This document shows, piece after piece, positions 53,487 to 62,270 of a stretch of 64,000 bases of DNA. The DNA comes from LMUY01 sp965276785. GTDB lineage: Bacteria; Pseudomonadota; Alphaproteobacteria; Acetobacterales; Acetobacteraceae. Positions within the stretch are counted from its first letter, which is position 1. Every line of letters starts with the position of its first letter. The translations under genes were made by a program, and so were the position numbers. The notes beneath the pieces were generated by a model, which did not search any database, was not told the origin of the DNA, and worked only from the letters and a program-made list of their open reading frames with translations. The stretch covers positions 682,001 to 746,000 of the forward strand of contig OZ255629.1 of assembly GCA_965276785.1 (NCBI GenBank), given 5' to 3'.

Positions 53487-53900
53487 CTAGCCGCCAGCCC
53501 GGCCACCCGTGCCGAGCCCAATCTTCTTGGCCAAGGTCGAGCGATGCTGCGCGTAGTTGGGCGCCACCATCGGGTATTCCGGCCCGAGACCCCACCGCTC
53601 GCGATACTGATCGGGCGTCATGTTGTAGGCGCTCATCAGGTGGCGTTTGAGCATTTTCAGCTTTTTGCCGTCCTCCAGGCAGATAATGTAGTCCGGAAAG
53701 ACGGACTTCTTGATCGGCACCGCTGGCTGCGGCCGCTCCGCGGGCGGCGGCGCCGCACTGCCGAGGCTGGCCACCGCCCGGTGCACATCCCGGATCAAGT
53801 CGGGCAACAAGTCCGCCGAAACGGAATTGGCTCCAACATGGGCTGAAACGATCTGGGCCGTGAGGGCAAGGATATCCGGCGGAGCCAGATCGTCTGACAT
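53487..53900 (-). CDS. MucR/Ros-family transcriptional regulator
   Basis: 137 residues. The single Ros-type zinc finger is in DYIICLEDGKKLKMLKRHL, followed by NMTPDQYRERWGLGPEYPM, the family DNA-binding core. The N-terminal half is acidic and helical (oligomerisation). MucR proteins silence AT-rich DNA and exopolysaccharide/motility genes. It is divergent from a TusA-like gene and 120 bases from fur. Confidence 0.95.
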   Translation of the reverse strand: MSDDLAPPDILALTAQIVSAHVGANSVSADLLPDLIRDVHRAVASLGSAAPPPAERPQPAVPIKKSVFPDYIICLEDGKKLKMLKRHLMSAYNMTPDQYRERWGLGPEYPMVAPNYAQHRSTLAKKIGLGTGGRAGG

Positions 53901-54002
53901 AGTGTTCTCTCCAAGACCAAGTCGGCCGCGCTATATACCGGTGCATCACAGGGATTCGCAACGGCCCGCGCAAGTATCAATTTGGCAATATGGCTGGTGA
54001 AC

Positions 54003-54254
54003 ATGACGACTTACCTAGACATCACTCGCGACATCTGCCCAATGACCTTCGTCCGCACCCGTCTGGCGTTGGACAAGTTGCAGCCCGGGGAGCGATTGCA
54101 GGTGCGCCTGCGCGGCGACGAACCCCGGCGCAACGTGCCGCAAACCGCCGCCGACCAGGGCCATACCGTGGTCTGCGTGGCCGATGACGCGGACGGAACC
54201 AGCACGGTCCTGATCGTCAAGGGGCGCCAGGGCATGATCGCTTCTGGTAGGTGA
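54003..54254 (+). CDS. TusA/SirA-family sulfurtransferase-like protein
   Basis: 83 residues from ATG 54003. The N-terminal DITRDICPMTFVRTRLALDK carries the single Cys of TusA proteins, but the motif is CPMT rather than CPxP. The fold (beta-alpha-beta with LQVRLRGDEPRRNVPQ) fits. TusA relays sulphur for tRNA thiolation or other pathways; the CPMT subgroup is less known. It is convergent to rimI, with a hairpin between. Confidence 0.85.
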   Translation: MTTYLDITRDICPMTFVRTRLALDKLQPGERLQVRLRGDEPRRNVPQTAADQGHTVVCVADDADGTSTVLIVKGRQGMIASGR

Positions 54255-54294
54255 AGCGCTCCCGCTCCAACTCTTTTCTTGACAGGCTGATTCA

Positions 54295-54321
54295 CGCTTC
54301 AGGTCGATGCAACCTGAAGCG
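54295..54321. terminator. 10-bp hairpin between the TusA-like and rimI genes; REP-like repeat
   Basis: CGCTTCAGGT (54295-54304) pairs perfectly with ACCTGAAGCG (54312-54321) around the loop CGATGCA. An outer CTGAT/ATCAG adds five pairs with a three-base bulge. It is symmetrical, so it could stop transcription from either side. A near copy lies at 6922-6947. Confidence 0.6.
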
Positions 54322-54328
54322 ATCAGGC

Positions 54329-54745
54329 TCAAACCGCGGCCTCCCGCCGCAGCACCACCGCGTCGCCGCCGCCGGAATAGTAGTCCCGCCGCAGCCCGCA
54401 TGGGGCAAACCCGGCAGAGGCGTAGAGGGCACGGGCGGCAGCATTGGCGGCGGCGACTTCCAGGAACCACGGCATATCCGGCACGGCCGCCATCGCTCGG
54501 CCAAGCAGGGCGCGGCCGACCCCCGCCCGGCGGAGTTGAGGCGCCACGCCAAGGGTGAGGATTTCGCCCTCTCGGGCCACGGCGCGGGCCAGCACCAGGC
54601 CGCCTCGCCGGTCCAGGAACCCGAACGCGCCCGGCATCGCCAAGACCTCGGCCATGGCCGCCTCGCTCCACGCTTCGGCCGGCGGAAAAGCCGCTGCATG
54701 GATCGCAGCTAGGGCGGCGGCATGGGCCTGGCCGGCGGCAATCAC
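54329..54745 (-). CDS. rimI: Ribosomal-protein-alanine N-acetyltransferase RimI
   Basis: 138 residues of the GNAT fold. The acetyl-CoA loop is LGVAPQLRRAGVGRALLG, then FLEVAAANAAARALYASAGF. RimI acetylates the N terminus of ribosomal protein S18. It starts with a GTG overlapping the tsaB stop, the usual tsaB-rimI pairing. Confidence 0.9.
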   Translation of the reverse strand: MIAAGQAHAAALAAIHAAAFPPAEAWSEAAMAEVLAMPGAFGFLDRRGGLVLARAVAREGEILTLGVAPQLRRAGVGRALLGRAMAAVPDMPWFLEVAAANAAARALYASAGFAPCGLRRDYYSGGGDAVVLRREAAV

Positions 54746-55380
54746 ACCGGGCGCGGACGCAGCCCAGCCGCGACCCGGGCTTCCGGCGGCTCGACATAGA
54801 GTGGCTCCACGGGGCAGGGGGGCAGCTCTCCCCCCAAACGTCGCCGAGCCGCCAGGCCGACCTTGGCAGCGGACACCACGCCGCAGCCGACCGCGCCCGC
54901 CGTACAGCCCTGCGCCTGCAGCCGGTCCACCACCAGGCGGGCGGCGTCGCCCGCGACGAGCACCGCGCCTTTTGGCGAGGGCAAGGCACTCAGCGCCGCC
55001 ACCTCCATGCTGCCGCCGCAGCTTAGGAAGACCCGCCCCCGCCGCGTGTCCAACGCGACCCAGAGCGCAGCGCCCGCGGGCACGGCCACGCCGACGGTCA
55101 GGGCCTCGGCTACGGTGACGCCCACAATCGGGACCGAACGGCCGAGTGCCACGCCTTGCGCCAAGGCGATAGCCGCACGCAGGCCGGTGAAGCTGCCGGG
55201 CCCGACCGTCACGGCTACGGCGTCGATGACGGTGTTGCCCAGCACGCCCGCCGCCATCGCCGGCAACTCCGCCAGGCTCTCACGGCCACTGCGCCGGTCT
55301 TCGGCGGCGACAACATCTTCGTCCAGCAGCGCCACCGACCAGGGGCCAAGCGCCGCGTCGAGCGCGAGCAGGCGGGTCAT
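54742..55380 (-). CDS. tsaB: tRNA threonylcarbamoyladenosine synthesis protein TsaB
   Basis: 212 residues from the ATG at 55380. TsaB partners TsaD in t6A37 tRNA modification. The ASKHA N-terminal motif is LALDAALGPWSVALL, and VTVGPGSFTGLRAAIALAQG is the family signature. The ATG overlaps the stop of the upstream nitroreductase gene (TAATG). Confidence 0.93.
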   Translation of the reverse strand: MTRLLALDAALGPWSVALLDEDVVAAEDRRSGRESLAELPAMAAGVLGNTVIDAVAVTVGPGSFTGLRAAIALAQGVALGRSVPIVGVTVAEALTVGVAVPAGAALWVALDTRRGRVFLSCGGSMEVAALSALPSPKGAVLVAGDAARLVVDRLQAQGCTAGAVGCGVVSAAKVGLAARRRLGGELPPCPVEPLYVEPPEARVAAGLRPRPV

Positions 55381-55976
55381 TACAGTAGCCGGCAGGCTTC
55401 GTCGAAAGCGAGGCGGGGAGCACGGGGGGCCAATTTGGCCGGGTCGCCGTAGCCGATACTGACCAGGAAGTTGGACTTCCAACCGGTGCTGGCAAAAAAG
55501 ATCTCGTCGACCCGGCCATTGTCGAACCCGCTCATCGGTCCGCAGTCCAGCCCGAGCGCCCGCGCAGCCAGGATCAGGTAGGCGCCCTGCAACGTGCCGT
55601 TGCGGAACGCCGTCTCGGCGGCCAAGGCGTCGTTGCCAGCGAACCAGGACCGGGCGTCGGCATGCGGGAATAACTTGGGCAGCTGCTCGTAGAATTGTGG
55701 GTCGTGCGCCACGATGGCGACGACGGGTGCGGCCATGGTCTTGTCCACGTTGCCGGCGGACAAAGCCGGCTTGAGGCGCTCCTTGGCCTCTGGCGTGCGA
55801 AGGAACAGGAACCGGGCGGGAGAGCAGTTGGCCGAGGTGGGCCCCTCGCAAAGCGTCGCGTAGACCTGCTCGATCTGCTTATCGGCCACCGGCTCCGCCA
55901 GCCAATGGTAATGCGTGCGAGCGGCCTCGAACAGCGTCTCCCGTGCGGCTGCGTCCAGAGGCGGGGTATCCCGCAT
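55380..55976 (-). CDS. RutE/malonic semialdehyde reductase-family nitroreductase
   Basis: 198 residues, FMN-binding nitroreductase fold. TSANCSPARFLFL and LILAARALGLDCGPMSGFDN are family hallmarks. RutE reduces malonic semialdehyde to 3-hydroxypropionate in uracil breakdown, but no other rut genes are here, so a general NAD(P)H oxidoreductase is possible. It lies six bases after the nifU gene. Confidence 0.88.
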   Translation of the reverse strand: MRDTPPLDAAARETLFEAARTHYHWLAEPVADKQIEQVYATLCEGPTSANCSPARFLFLRTPEAKERLKPALSAGNVDKTMAAPVVAIVAHDPQFYEQLPKLFPHADARSWFAGNDALAAETAFRNGTLQGAYLILAARALGLDCGPMSGFDNGRVDEIFFASTGWKSNFLVSIGYGDPAKLAPRAPRLAFDEACRLL

Positions 55977-55982
55977 GGGCGG

Positions 55983-56540
55983 CTACAGCCCGACTTGCTG
56001 GACCGACACCACCTCCGGGACGTAATGGCGCAGCATGTTTTCGATGCCGTGCTTCAGGGTTGCCGAGGACGATGGGCAGCCGGAACAAGCGCCCTGCATG
56101 TGCAGCATCACCACACCCTCGCGGTAGCCACGGAACACAATGTCGCCCCCGTCGCTGGCCACCGCGGGGCGTACTCGCGTGTCCAGCAATTCCTTGATCT
56201 GCTCGACGATCTCCCGATCTTCGGGGGCCACATCCTCGTCCAGCGCATCCTCGCTGTGTTCCATGACCGGGCGGCTGGCGACGAAATGCTCCATGATGGC
56301 GCCCAGCACCTCTGGCCGCAGCTCGGCCCAATCCGCCAGGTCGGACTTGGTCACGGTGATGAAGTCGCCGCCCAGGAACACACGCGCAACCCCGGGAAGC
56401 TGGAACAAGGCGGCAGCGAGCGGGGAGCGTTCGGCCGTGGCGGCGGTCGCGAAATCCGCCGTGGCGGCACCCATCACGTCGCGCCCGGGCAGGAACTTCA
56501 GCGTGGCGGGGTTCGGCGTGCCTTCGGTCTCGATAAACAT
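55983..56540 (-). CDS. NifU-family Fe-S scaffold/carrier protein
   Basis: 185 residues from the ATG at 56540, with AGAGAAGG nine bases upstream; the longer frame to 56753 runs through the leader. The N-terminal domain begins MFIETEGTPNPATLKFLPGR (Nfu N domain), and the C-terminal NifU domain has the CxxC pair in GACSGCPSSSATLKHG that binds the cluster. It delivers Fe-S clusters to target proteins. It heads the nifU-rutE-tsaB-rimI run. Confidence 0.93.
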   Translation of the reverse strand: MFIETEGTPNPATLKFLPGRDVMGAATADFATAATAERSPLAAALFQLPGVARVFLGGDFITVTKSDLADWAELRPEVLGAIMEHFVASRPVMEHSEDALDEDVAPEDREIVEQIKELLDTRVRPAVASDGGDIVFRGYREGVVMLHMQGACSGCPSSSATLKHGIENMLRHYVPEVVSVQQVGL

Positions 56541-56939
56541 GGAGCGCAACCTTCTCTCTGCGGCGGGGAACGGGAAAGCGTACCGCCGTGGTCCAGGATG
56601 CCTCTTAATTGGCGCAACCGGATGGTGAAGCAAGGGCCAACACCAGCGATAGCGCCTGCGGTGCCCGCGTGATGAACCGAACGACCTTAGGACGGAATTT
56701 GAGACGATGCCGACGAGCCGTATACAACCTTCGGGTTTGACATCAGGTCGCACTCATTGCGACACGTCGCCTGTCATGCGCCCCAAGCCATTCTAAGTCA
56801 TCAGACTAGGAATGGCGCTCAGAACCGGACAAACTACCGGATTTACAGACAATCGAGGGTTGGATTGTGGGTTTACAACGGCTTTGGGGACAATTACGGG
56901 TTCGCAGGCTTTCCATCAACGAAGTAAATGAGGTCCTGA
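56541..56939. other. Divergent intergenic region (nifU / glycosidase)
   Basis: About 399 bases of lower GC content than the rest. It should hold the nifU and glycosidase promoters. Bases 56840-56910 contain loosely repeated units around TTTACA and ACAATTACGGG. A 39-codon ORF at 56812-56931 ends inside the ribosome site of the glycosidase gene; it has no own ribosome site and is not annotated. No RNA gene is seen. Confidence 0.4.
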
Positions 56940-59063
56940 ATGACAGCTACTCCGATGCGCGCCGCTGATTTCATCGCCACGCTCGGGGTGAATGCCCATA
57001 TCAACGATCCAAACTCAAGTTACGCAACGTCTGATGTACTGTCGCAATTGCGATACCTTGGTATTAGCAACGCGCGAGTATCTGATTACTCAGGTACCCA
57101 GTTGTCGGAATACCTGGCGCTCGGCGCTGCCGGGATCAAGTTTGACGCTGTCACCGTGATTGCCCCGCAAAACCCAATCAACCTTGCCAGCGAAATCGCC
57201 GACCTCAACCAGGTCGCCCCCTATGTCGAGCAGATTGAGGGGCCGAACGAGATCAACACAGATCCAGTCAGCTACAAGGGGCTGACTGGCGCGGCGGCGG
57301 GCGACGCGTTCCAGGCCGACCTCTATAACGCCATCAAGGCCGACCCGGCGCTGTCCGGCGCGCAAATCCTGCCGTTCTCGCTCTCGGTCGGCGGCAGCCT
57401 GACCGGCTATGGCAACGTCACCAACTATGCCACCGAAGCCAACGTGCACGGCTATGCCAGCGGCGGCGTGCCACCCTACTATTTCCTAAATTACGCCGTC
57501 TCCAGCGTCACCACCGTTACGGGCAAGCCGGTGGTGATGTCGGAGACCGGGTACTACACGCTGCAAGACGGCAACTCAGGCGTCACGCAGTACGTGCAGA
57601 GCGTGTGGGCCATGGACACCCTGCTGCAGAACGCGGCGAACGGGGTGGTTAATACTTACCTCTACCAGCTGGAAGACGGCTATAACGACCAGCCCAACAA
57701 TCCCGAGGACCATTACGGGCTGTTCAACACCGATGGCACGCCGAAGCAGGCCGCGGTGGATATTCACAACCTCACCACCATTTTGGCCGATAGCGGCGCC
57801 GCGGCTGGCAGCTTCACGCCGGGCACGCTGAACGACTCGGTGTCCGGGCTCAATCCCGACTACGGCTTCCAGAATGTGTTCGCGAAATCCAACGGCGCCT
57901 ATGACATCGCGCTGTGGTCTGAGCCGCAATTCTATAACGCCGCCACCGGAGCGCAGGCCAATGTCACGCCCAGCCAGGTCACGATCAGCTTGCCCGGCGC
58001 CTACACCATCAACGTCTATGACCCGGTGACCGGCACCGCGCCGATCCAATCGGTCAGCAACGCCACCGCCATCACGGTTGCGCTCGCCACCGACCCGCTG
58101 ATCGTTGAGGTGACTCAAGCCGGCCCCTCCACGCTGGGCAGCGGCCAACCCGCCGCGGGCAGCACCGCGACAGCCGCCCCGGCCCCGGCTCCAGTCACTG
58201 CCTCGCCGCCGGTCACCACGCCTCCGGTCGCCACGCCGCCGGCGAGCGCCGGCAATACGGCCGCCACAACCACCCTGGGCAGCGGGCCGGACACTCTGGC
58301 GCTGCAGGTTTCGGAAGATGCCTATCAGGGGGATGCCCAATTCACCGTCTCGGTGAATGGCCAACAGATCGGCGGCGTGCAAACCGCGACCGCCTCGCAT
58401 GGCAGCGGCGGTAGCCAGACGTTCGACGTGTTGGGCAACTTCTCCGGCGGGCCGCAAACGGCGATGGTCACGTTCCTGAACGATGACTACGGCGGCCCCG
58501 GGCTGGACCGCAACCTATACATCGACTCGGCCGCGATCAACGGGCAGACCATCAGCGGTTCGACGTTGGCGCTCGACTACAACGGCTCACAAACCATCAG
58601 TTTCAGCAACGGCGCCGCGCCGGCGGCAGCTGCCCCCGCGAACAGCACGCCCCCGCCCACGCCTGCCGCACCGCTCATGCCCGCTGCACCGCCCATGGCC
58701 GACGACACCGTCACGCTCGGTAGCGGACGGGATAGTTTGGCACTTGCCATGTCAGAGGACGCGTATAACGGGAACGCCCGCTTCACCATCAAGGTGGACG
58801 GCAAGCAGATCGGCGGCACCCAGACCGCGACCGCCCTGCACAGCACAGGGACGAGCCAAAGCTTCGACGTGCTGGGAAACTTTTCGGCTGGCCAGCATAT
58901 TGCGACACTGACCTTCCTCAACGACAATTATGCCAGCCCAGGGCAGGACCGGAACCTGTACCTGAACTCCGCCACGATCGATGGCCAAGCCGTCAGCGGC
59001 GCGACCATAGCGATCCCCTATAACGGACCGGTGAACTTCGCCTTCGTCGCGCCCGGGCACTGA
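56940..59063 (+). CDS. Glycoside hydrolase-like protein with two CBM60-like carbohydrate-binding repeats
   Basis: 707 residues with GAGG upstream of the ATG. The N-terminal TIM-barrel-like catalytic domain (about 10-290) has the acid/base Glu104 in IEGPNEINTD and a likely nucleophile Glu202 in VVMSETGYYTL, a GH-A clan pattern. An Ala/Pro/Thr linker follows. Two tandem repeats begin TTLGSGPDTLALQVSEDAY (near residue 443) and VTLGSGRDSLALAMSEDAY (near 590), with Ca-type loops (NDDYGGPGLDRNLY, NDNYASPGQDRNLY) as in CBM36/60. No N-terminal signal peptide is visible, so secretion may be by another route. Confidence 0.85.
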   Translation: MTATPMRAADFIATLGVNAHINDPNSSYATSDVLSQLRYLGISNARVSDYSGTQLSEYLALGAAGIKFDAVTVIAPQNPINLASEIADLNQVAPYVEQIEGPNEINTDPVSYKGLTGAAAGDAFQADLYNAIKADPALSGAQILPFSLSVGGSLTGYGNVTNYATEANVHGYASGGVPPYYFLNYAVSSVTTVTGKPVVMSETGYYTLQDGNSGVTQYVQSVWAMDTLLQNAANGVVNTYLYQLEDGYNDQPNNPEDHYGLFNTDGTPKQAAVDIHNLTTILADSGAAAGSFTPGTLNDSVSGLNPDYGFQNVFAKSNGAYDIALWSEPQFYNAATGAQANVTPSQVTISLPGAYTINVYDPVTGTAPIQSVSNATAITVALATDPLIVEVTQAGPSTLGSGQPAAGSTATAAPAPAPVTASPPVTTPPVATPPASAGNTAATTTLGSGPDTLALQVSEDAYQGDAQFTVSVNGQQIGGVQTATASHGSGGSQTFDVLGNFSGGPQTAMVTFLNDDYGGPGLDRNLYIDSAAINGQTISGSTLALDYNGSQTISFSNGAAPAAAAPANSTPPPTPAAPLMPAAPPMADDTVTLGSGRDSLALAMSEDAYNGNARFTIKVDGKQIGGTQTATALHSTGTSQSFDVLGNFSAGQHIATLTFLNDNYASPGQDRNLYLNSATIDGQAVSGATIAIPYNGPVNFAFVAPGH

Positions 59064-59068
59064 CCGCG

Positions 59069-60244
59069 TCACCCCGGCCCTCTCCCGCCGGCGCGAGCGG
59101 GAGAGAGTTGGTTGCTGCGTCCGGCGGCGGCAATCCATAGTTCGACCGCGGCAGCGAGCAGGACAGCCACGAGCGCCGCACCGAGCACGGCGGCATAATT
59201 GCCGGTGCGTGCGTAGAGCCAGGCCAGACCGTAGGCAGCGGCGGCCTGGCCCAGCGCCCAAGCCACCGTCGCTTCAGTCCAGCCGCGTTGGCGGGCGGCC
59301 GGGTCGCTGCCGGCCAGCGCCTGCACCCGGCCTAGCATCACCGCGGTGATGCCGGGCACCAGCAGGCCGGCGCCGAACACCATCAGCCCCGAGATCACCG
59401 GGTCGCGCAGCCAGAGCAAGGCGAGGACGGACACGCCCTCCAACAGCAAGCCGGCGCGGAAAGTGGCCGCAGCGCCAACGGCGTCCGATAGTCGGCCGAG
59501 CAGGGAGGGGCCGCTGATCGCGCCAAGGCCGAACAGCACCCAGGTGAGGCCGCCTGCCGCCATGCCACGGCCTTGGCCGCGCGCCACGTAATCCACCAGG
59601 AACACCATGTGCGGCACCAGGCCCACCGCGCACAGCCCATAGCTCAGCGAGACGGCGCCAAACCGGCCCGGCGCCGTGCTACGGGCCAGTGGCGGCGGAG
59701 TGGCGGGCCAGGCGCGCCAGGTGAGTAAGGTCAACACCGCCGAAATCAGGCCGAGACCGAGCCAGGCGACTGTGAGCCCTTGCCGCAGCAGCAGCGGCAC
59801 CAGGGTGCCCGAGGCCGCGATGCCCAGCCCCACGCCGGTAAACACCAGCCCGCTGGCCAAACCGCGCCGCGCCGCTGGCACCAGCGGCAGCACGGCCGGC
59901 GGTGCCAGGATCATCAGCACGCCGCCGGCAATGCCGGAAATCAGCCGCCAGCCGAAGAACCACACGAAGGGCAGTGGTATACAACAGGCCAGCAGGGAGG
60001 CTGCCGCTGCCGCCATGCCAAACCGCAGCGCGTTCGGCAGCCCGACCGCCCCGCTCACCCACTTGGACAGCAGGGCCCCCAGCAGGTAGCCAAGCAGGTT
60101 GGCCGCACCGAGATAGGCTGCCTGCCCCGGCGTGAACCAGCCGCTCGCAATCACCACCGGCAGCAGCGGCGAATAGGCGAACCGTGCCAGCCCGATCCCG
60201 ACCAGCACCGCCGCCGTGGCGGCCGCGACGGACCGCCACGGCAT
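59069..60244 (-). CDS. MFS transporter, YbfB/YjiJ family
   Basis: 391 residues, twelve helices. The first helix has VLVGIGLARFAYSPLLPV, and GQAAYLGAANLLGYLLGALL is the YbfB/YjiJ signature. GGVLMILAPPAVLPLVPA and RRGLASGLVFTGVGLG follow. Substrate unknown. The last residues (NQLSPARAGGRGPG) are encoded by a strong palindrome at 59080-59105. The DUF1244 gene lies upstream in the same run, six bases away. Confidence 0.9.
   Translation of the reverse strand: MPWRSVAAATAAVLVGIGLARFAYSPLLPVVIASGWFTPGQAAYLGAANLLGYLLGALLSKWVSGAVGLPNALRFGMAAAAASLLACCIPLPFVWFFGWRLISGIAGGVLMILAPPAVLPLVPAARRGLASGLVFTGVGLGIAASGTLVPLLLRQGLTVAWLGLGLISAVLTLLTWRAWPATPPPLARSTAPGRFGAVSLSYGLCAVGLVPHMVFLVDYVARGQGRGMAAGGLTWVLFGLGAISGPSLLGRLSDAVGAAATFRAGLLLEGVSVLALLWLRDPVISGLMVFGAGLLVPGITAVMLGRVQALAGSDPAARQRGWTEATVAWALGQAAAAYGLAWLYARTGNYAAVLGAALVAVLLAAAVELWIAAAGRSNQLSPARAGGRGPG
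59080..59105. terminator. GC-rich hairpin at the glycosidase/MFS convergence
   Basis: CTCTCCCGC (59080-59088) pairs with GCGGGAGAG (59097-59105) over an eight-base loop. It begins 17 bases after the glycosidase stop and lies inside the coding end of the MFS gene. No T tract follows, so it is a weak terminator or a repeat. Confidence 0.45.
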
Positions 60245-60250
60245 CGTAAC

Positions 60251-60553
60251 CTACCCGTGCGCCGCGGGCTTGAATGCGGCCTGTTGCTCGGGCGAAGCCG
60301 GGCGCTGATTCAACGCCTGCCAATCCTTGTAGGGCATGCCGTAGACGATCTCGCGCGCTGCGGGATCAGTCAGGCCGATGTCGCGCGCTTCCGCCGCCTC
60401 GCGATACCAGCGGCTGAGGCAGTTGCGGCAAAAACCGGCCAGGTTCATCAGATCGAGGTTCTGTACGTCGCTCCGTTCGCGCAGGTGCTCCACCAGGCGG
60501 CGGAACGCGGCGGCCTCCAATTCGGTGCGGGTCGCAGGGTCGAATTCGGTCAT
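60251..60553 (-). CDS. DUF1244-family protein
   Basis: 100 residues from the ATG at 60553 (MTEFDPATRTELEAAAFRR); an in-frame codon at 60673 adds a tail without similarity. The central LDLMNLAGFCRNCLSRWYRE carries the family's CxxC and is followed by REIVYGMPYKDWQALNQRPA, the DUF1244 ending. The Cys pair suggests metal binding. Function unknown. It precedes the MFS gene by six bases and is divergent from pyk. Confidence 0.9.
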   Translation of the reverse strand: MTEFDPATRTELEAAAFRRLVEHLRERSDVQNLDLMNLAGFCRNCLSRWYREAAEARDIGLTDPAAREIVYGMPYKDWQALNQRPASPEQQAAFKPAAHG

Positions 60554-60660
60554 GGCAGGGGTCCTCCTGCCGCCAACATGGCGCGGCGCGGCGCTCTTCG
60601 CCATATGCCTCCCAGGGCCATATACTCCCGGGCGAGGGATGGAACGAAGAGCAGCACGCC

Positions 60661-62091
60661 ATGGCACAGCCAAAATTGCGACGCCGACGCCGCACCAAAA
60701 TCATCGCCACCGTCGGCCCGGCGAGCAGCACGCCCGAGATGCTCGGCCGCCTGTTCCGGGGCGGCGCCGATGTGTTCCGGCTCAACTTCAGCCATGGGGC
60801 CCATGAGGACCACGCCGCGCGGATCGCCACCATCCGTGCGCTGGAGGCGGAGACCGGCCGCCCGATTGGCATCTTGGCGGACGTGCAGGGGCCCAAGCTG
60901 CGAGTCGGCCGGTTCCAGGCCGGCCGGGTCGCGCTGCAGACCGGGCATGGCTTCCGGCTGGACCTCTCACCCGTGCCCGGTGACGCGCGGCGGGTGCAGT
61001 TGCCGCACCCCGAGATCATGGCCGCCGCCGCCATTGGCACCACGCTGCTGCTGGACGACGGCAAGCTGCGACTGCGGGTGACGCATAAGCGCGATGACCA
61101 CCTGGAATGCGAGGTTGTCGTCGGCGGCCCGTTGTCGGACCGTAAAGGCGTGAACGTGCCGGACGTGGTGCTGCCGATCCCCGCCCTCACCGAGAAGGAC
61201 CATGCCGACTTGCGGTTCGCGCTGCAGCATGGGGTGGATTACGTGGGCCTCTCCTTCGTGCAGCGCGCCGAGGACGTGGCGGAGGCGCGCAACATCGCCG
61301 GCGGCCGCGCCTGGATCATGACCAAGCTGGAGAAGCCGCAAGCGCTGGACAACCTGGACGACATTCTGGCGCTGTCTGATGCCGTGATGGTGGCGCGCGG
61401 TGACTTGGGCGTGGAGCTGCCGCCGGAGGAAGTGCCGCTGGCGCAGAAGCGCATCGTCCGTGCCGCCCGGCAGCGCGGCTTGCCCGTGGTGGTCGCCACC
61501 CAAATGCTGGAGAGCATGATCAACGCTCCCTCGCCGACGCGGGCGGAGGCCTCCGATGTCGCCACCGCGGTGTTCGACGGCGCGGATGCGGTGATGTTGA
61601 GTGCGGAGACCGCCGCGGGGCAGTATCCCTATGAGGCGGTGAACATGATGGACCGCATCGTCGACCGCGTGGAGCAGGACGCGAATTGGCGCGAACTCTG
61701 CGAATCGGGCCGGCCCAAGCCGGAGCATACTGTGGCCGATGCAATCGCCGACGCCGCCCGGCAGATCGGCAAGACCATCGGGGCGCGGGTGATAGCCGCC
61801 TACACCATGTCCGGGTCGACGGCGCTGCGCATTGCCCGCACCCGGCCGGATTGCCCGATTTTAGGCCTGACGACGGCGCAGGAGACCGCGCGGCGCATGG
61901 CCGTGGTGTGGGGTGTGCATGCGGTGGTGACGAGCGAGACCCACACGATGACAGAAACCGTCAACCGCGCCACCCGAATCGCCCGCATGGAAGGGTTCGC
62001 CAGCGGCGGCGATGACGTAGTGGTGGCGGCGGGCGTGCCGTTTGGGCGGCCCGGGACCACGAACGCGCTGCGGGTGGCGACCGTGCGATAG
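60661..62091 (+). CDS. pyk: Pyruvate kinase
   Basis: 476 residues, the last step of glycolysis. TKIIATVGPASSTPEMLGRL and FRLNFSHGAHEDH open the barrel. MTKLEKPQALDNLDDILAL holds the catalytic Lys, then MVARGDLGVELPPEEVPLAQ and LESMINAPSPTRAEASDVA. The C-terminal domain is intact. Length is normal. A small hairpin follows the stop. Confidence 0.97.
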   Translation: MAQPKLRRRRRTKIIATVGPASSTPEMLGRLFRGGADVFRLNFSHGAHEDHAARIATIRALEAETGRPIGILADVQGPKLRVGRFQAGRVALQTGHGFRLDLSPVPGDARRVQLPHPEIMAAAAIGTTLLLDDGKLRLRVTHKRDDHLECEVVVGGPLSDRKGVNVPDVVLPIPALTEKDHADLRFALQHGVDYVGLSFVQRAEDVAEARNIAGGRAWIMTKLEKPQALDNLDDILALSDAVMVARGDLGVELPPEEVPLAQKRIVRAARQRGLPVVVATQMLESMINAPSPTRAEASDVATAVFDGADAVMLSAETAAGQYPYEAVNMMDRIVDRVEQDANWRELCESGRPKPEHTVADAIADAARQIGKTIGARVIAAYTMSGSTALRIARTRPDCPILGLTTAQETARRMAVVWGVHAVVTSETHTMTETVNRATRIARMEGFASGGDDVVVAAGVPFGRPGTTNALRVATVR

Positions 62092-62117
62092 CGGCCTTGT
62101 TTGCAGGAATTTTGCCA

Positions 62118-62135
62118 ACACACGGCATCGTGTGT
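62118..62135 (+). terminator. Small hairpin after pyk, possible terminator
   Basis: ACACACG/CGTGTGT 7-bp stem with loop GCAT, 26 bases after the pyk stop. No T tract follows (GATAGTATTA). A perfect 12-base palindrome GGCAGGCCTGCC lies further on at 62239-62250. Confidence 0.4.
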
Positions 62136-62270
62136 GATAGTATTAAGGAAGCCGAAACGGTTTGTTTGCTATAACGCGTTGCAGCGTTGGCTTGGTTCGG
62201 GTGACTTGGGGGCGGTGTATCGCCGCAAGTCAGCTCGCGGCAGGCCTGCCAAGTCTGAACGAAGTGAGAC

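Noticed and set aside
56812..56931. A 39-codon ORF in the glycosidase leader
   Set aside because: Its AGGA element is too close to the ATG. It is kept only as a possibility in the glycosidase finding.
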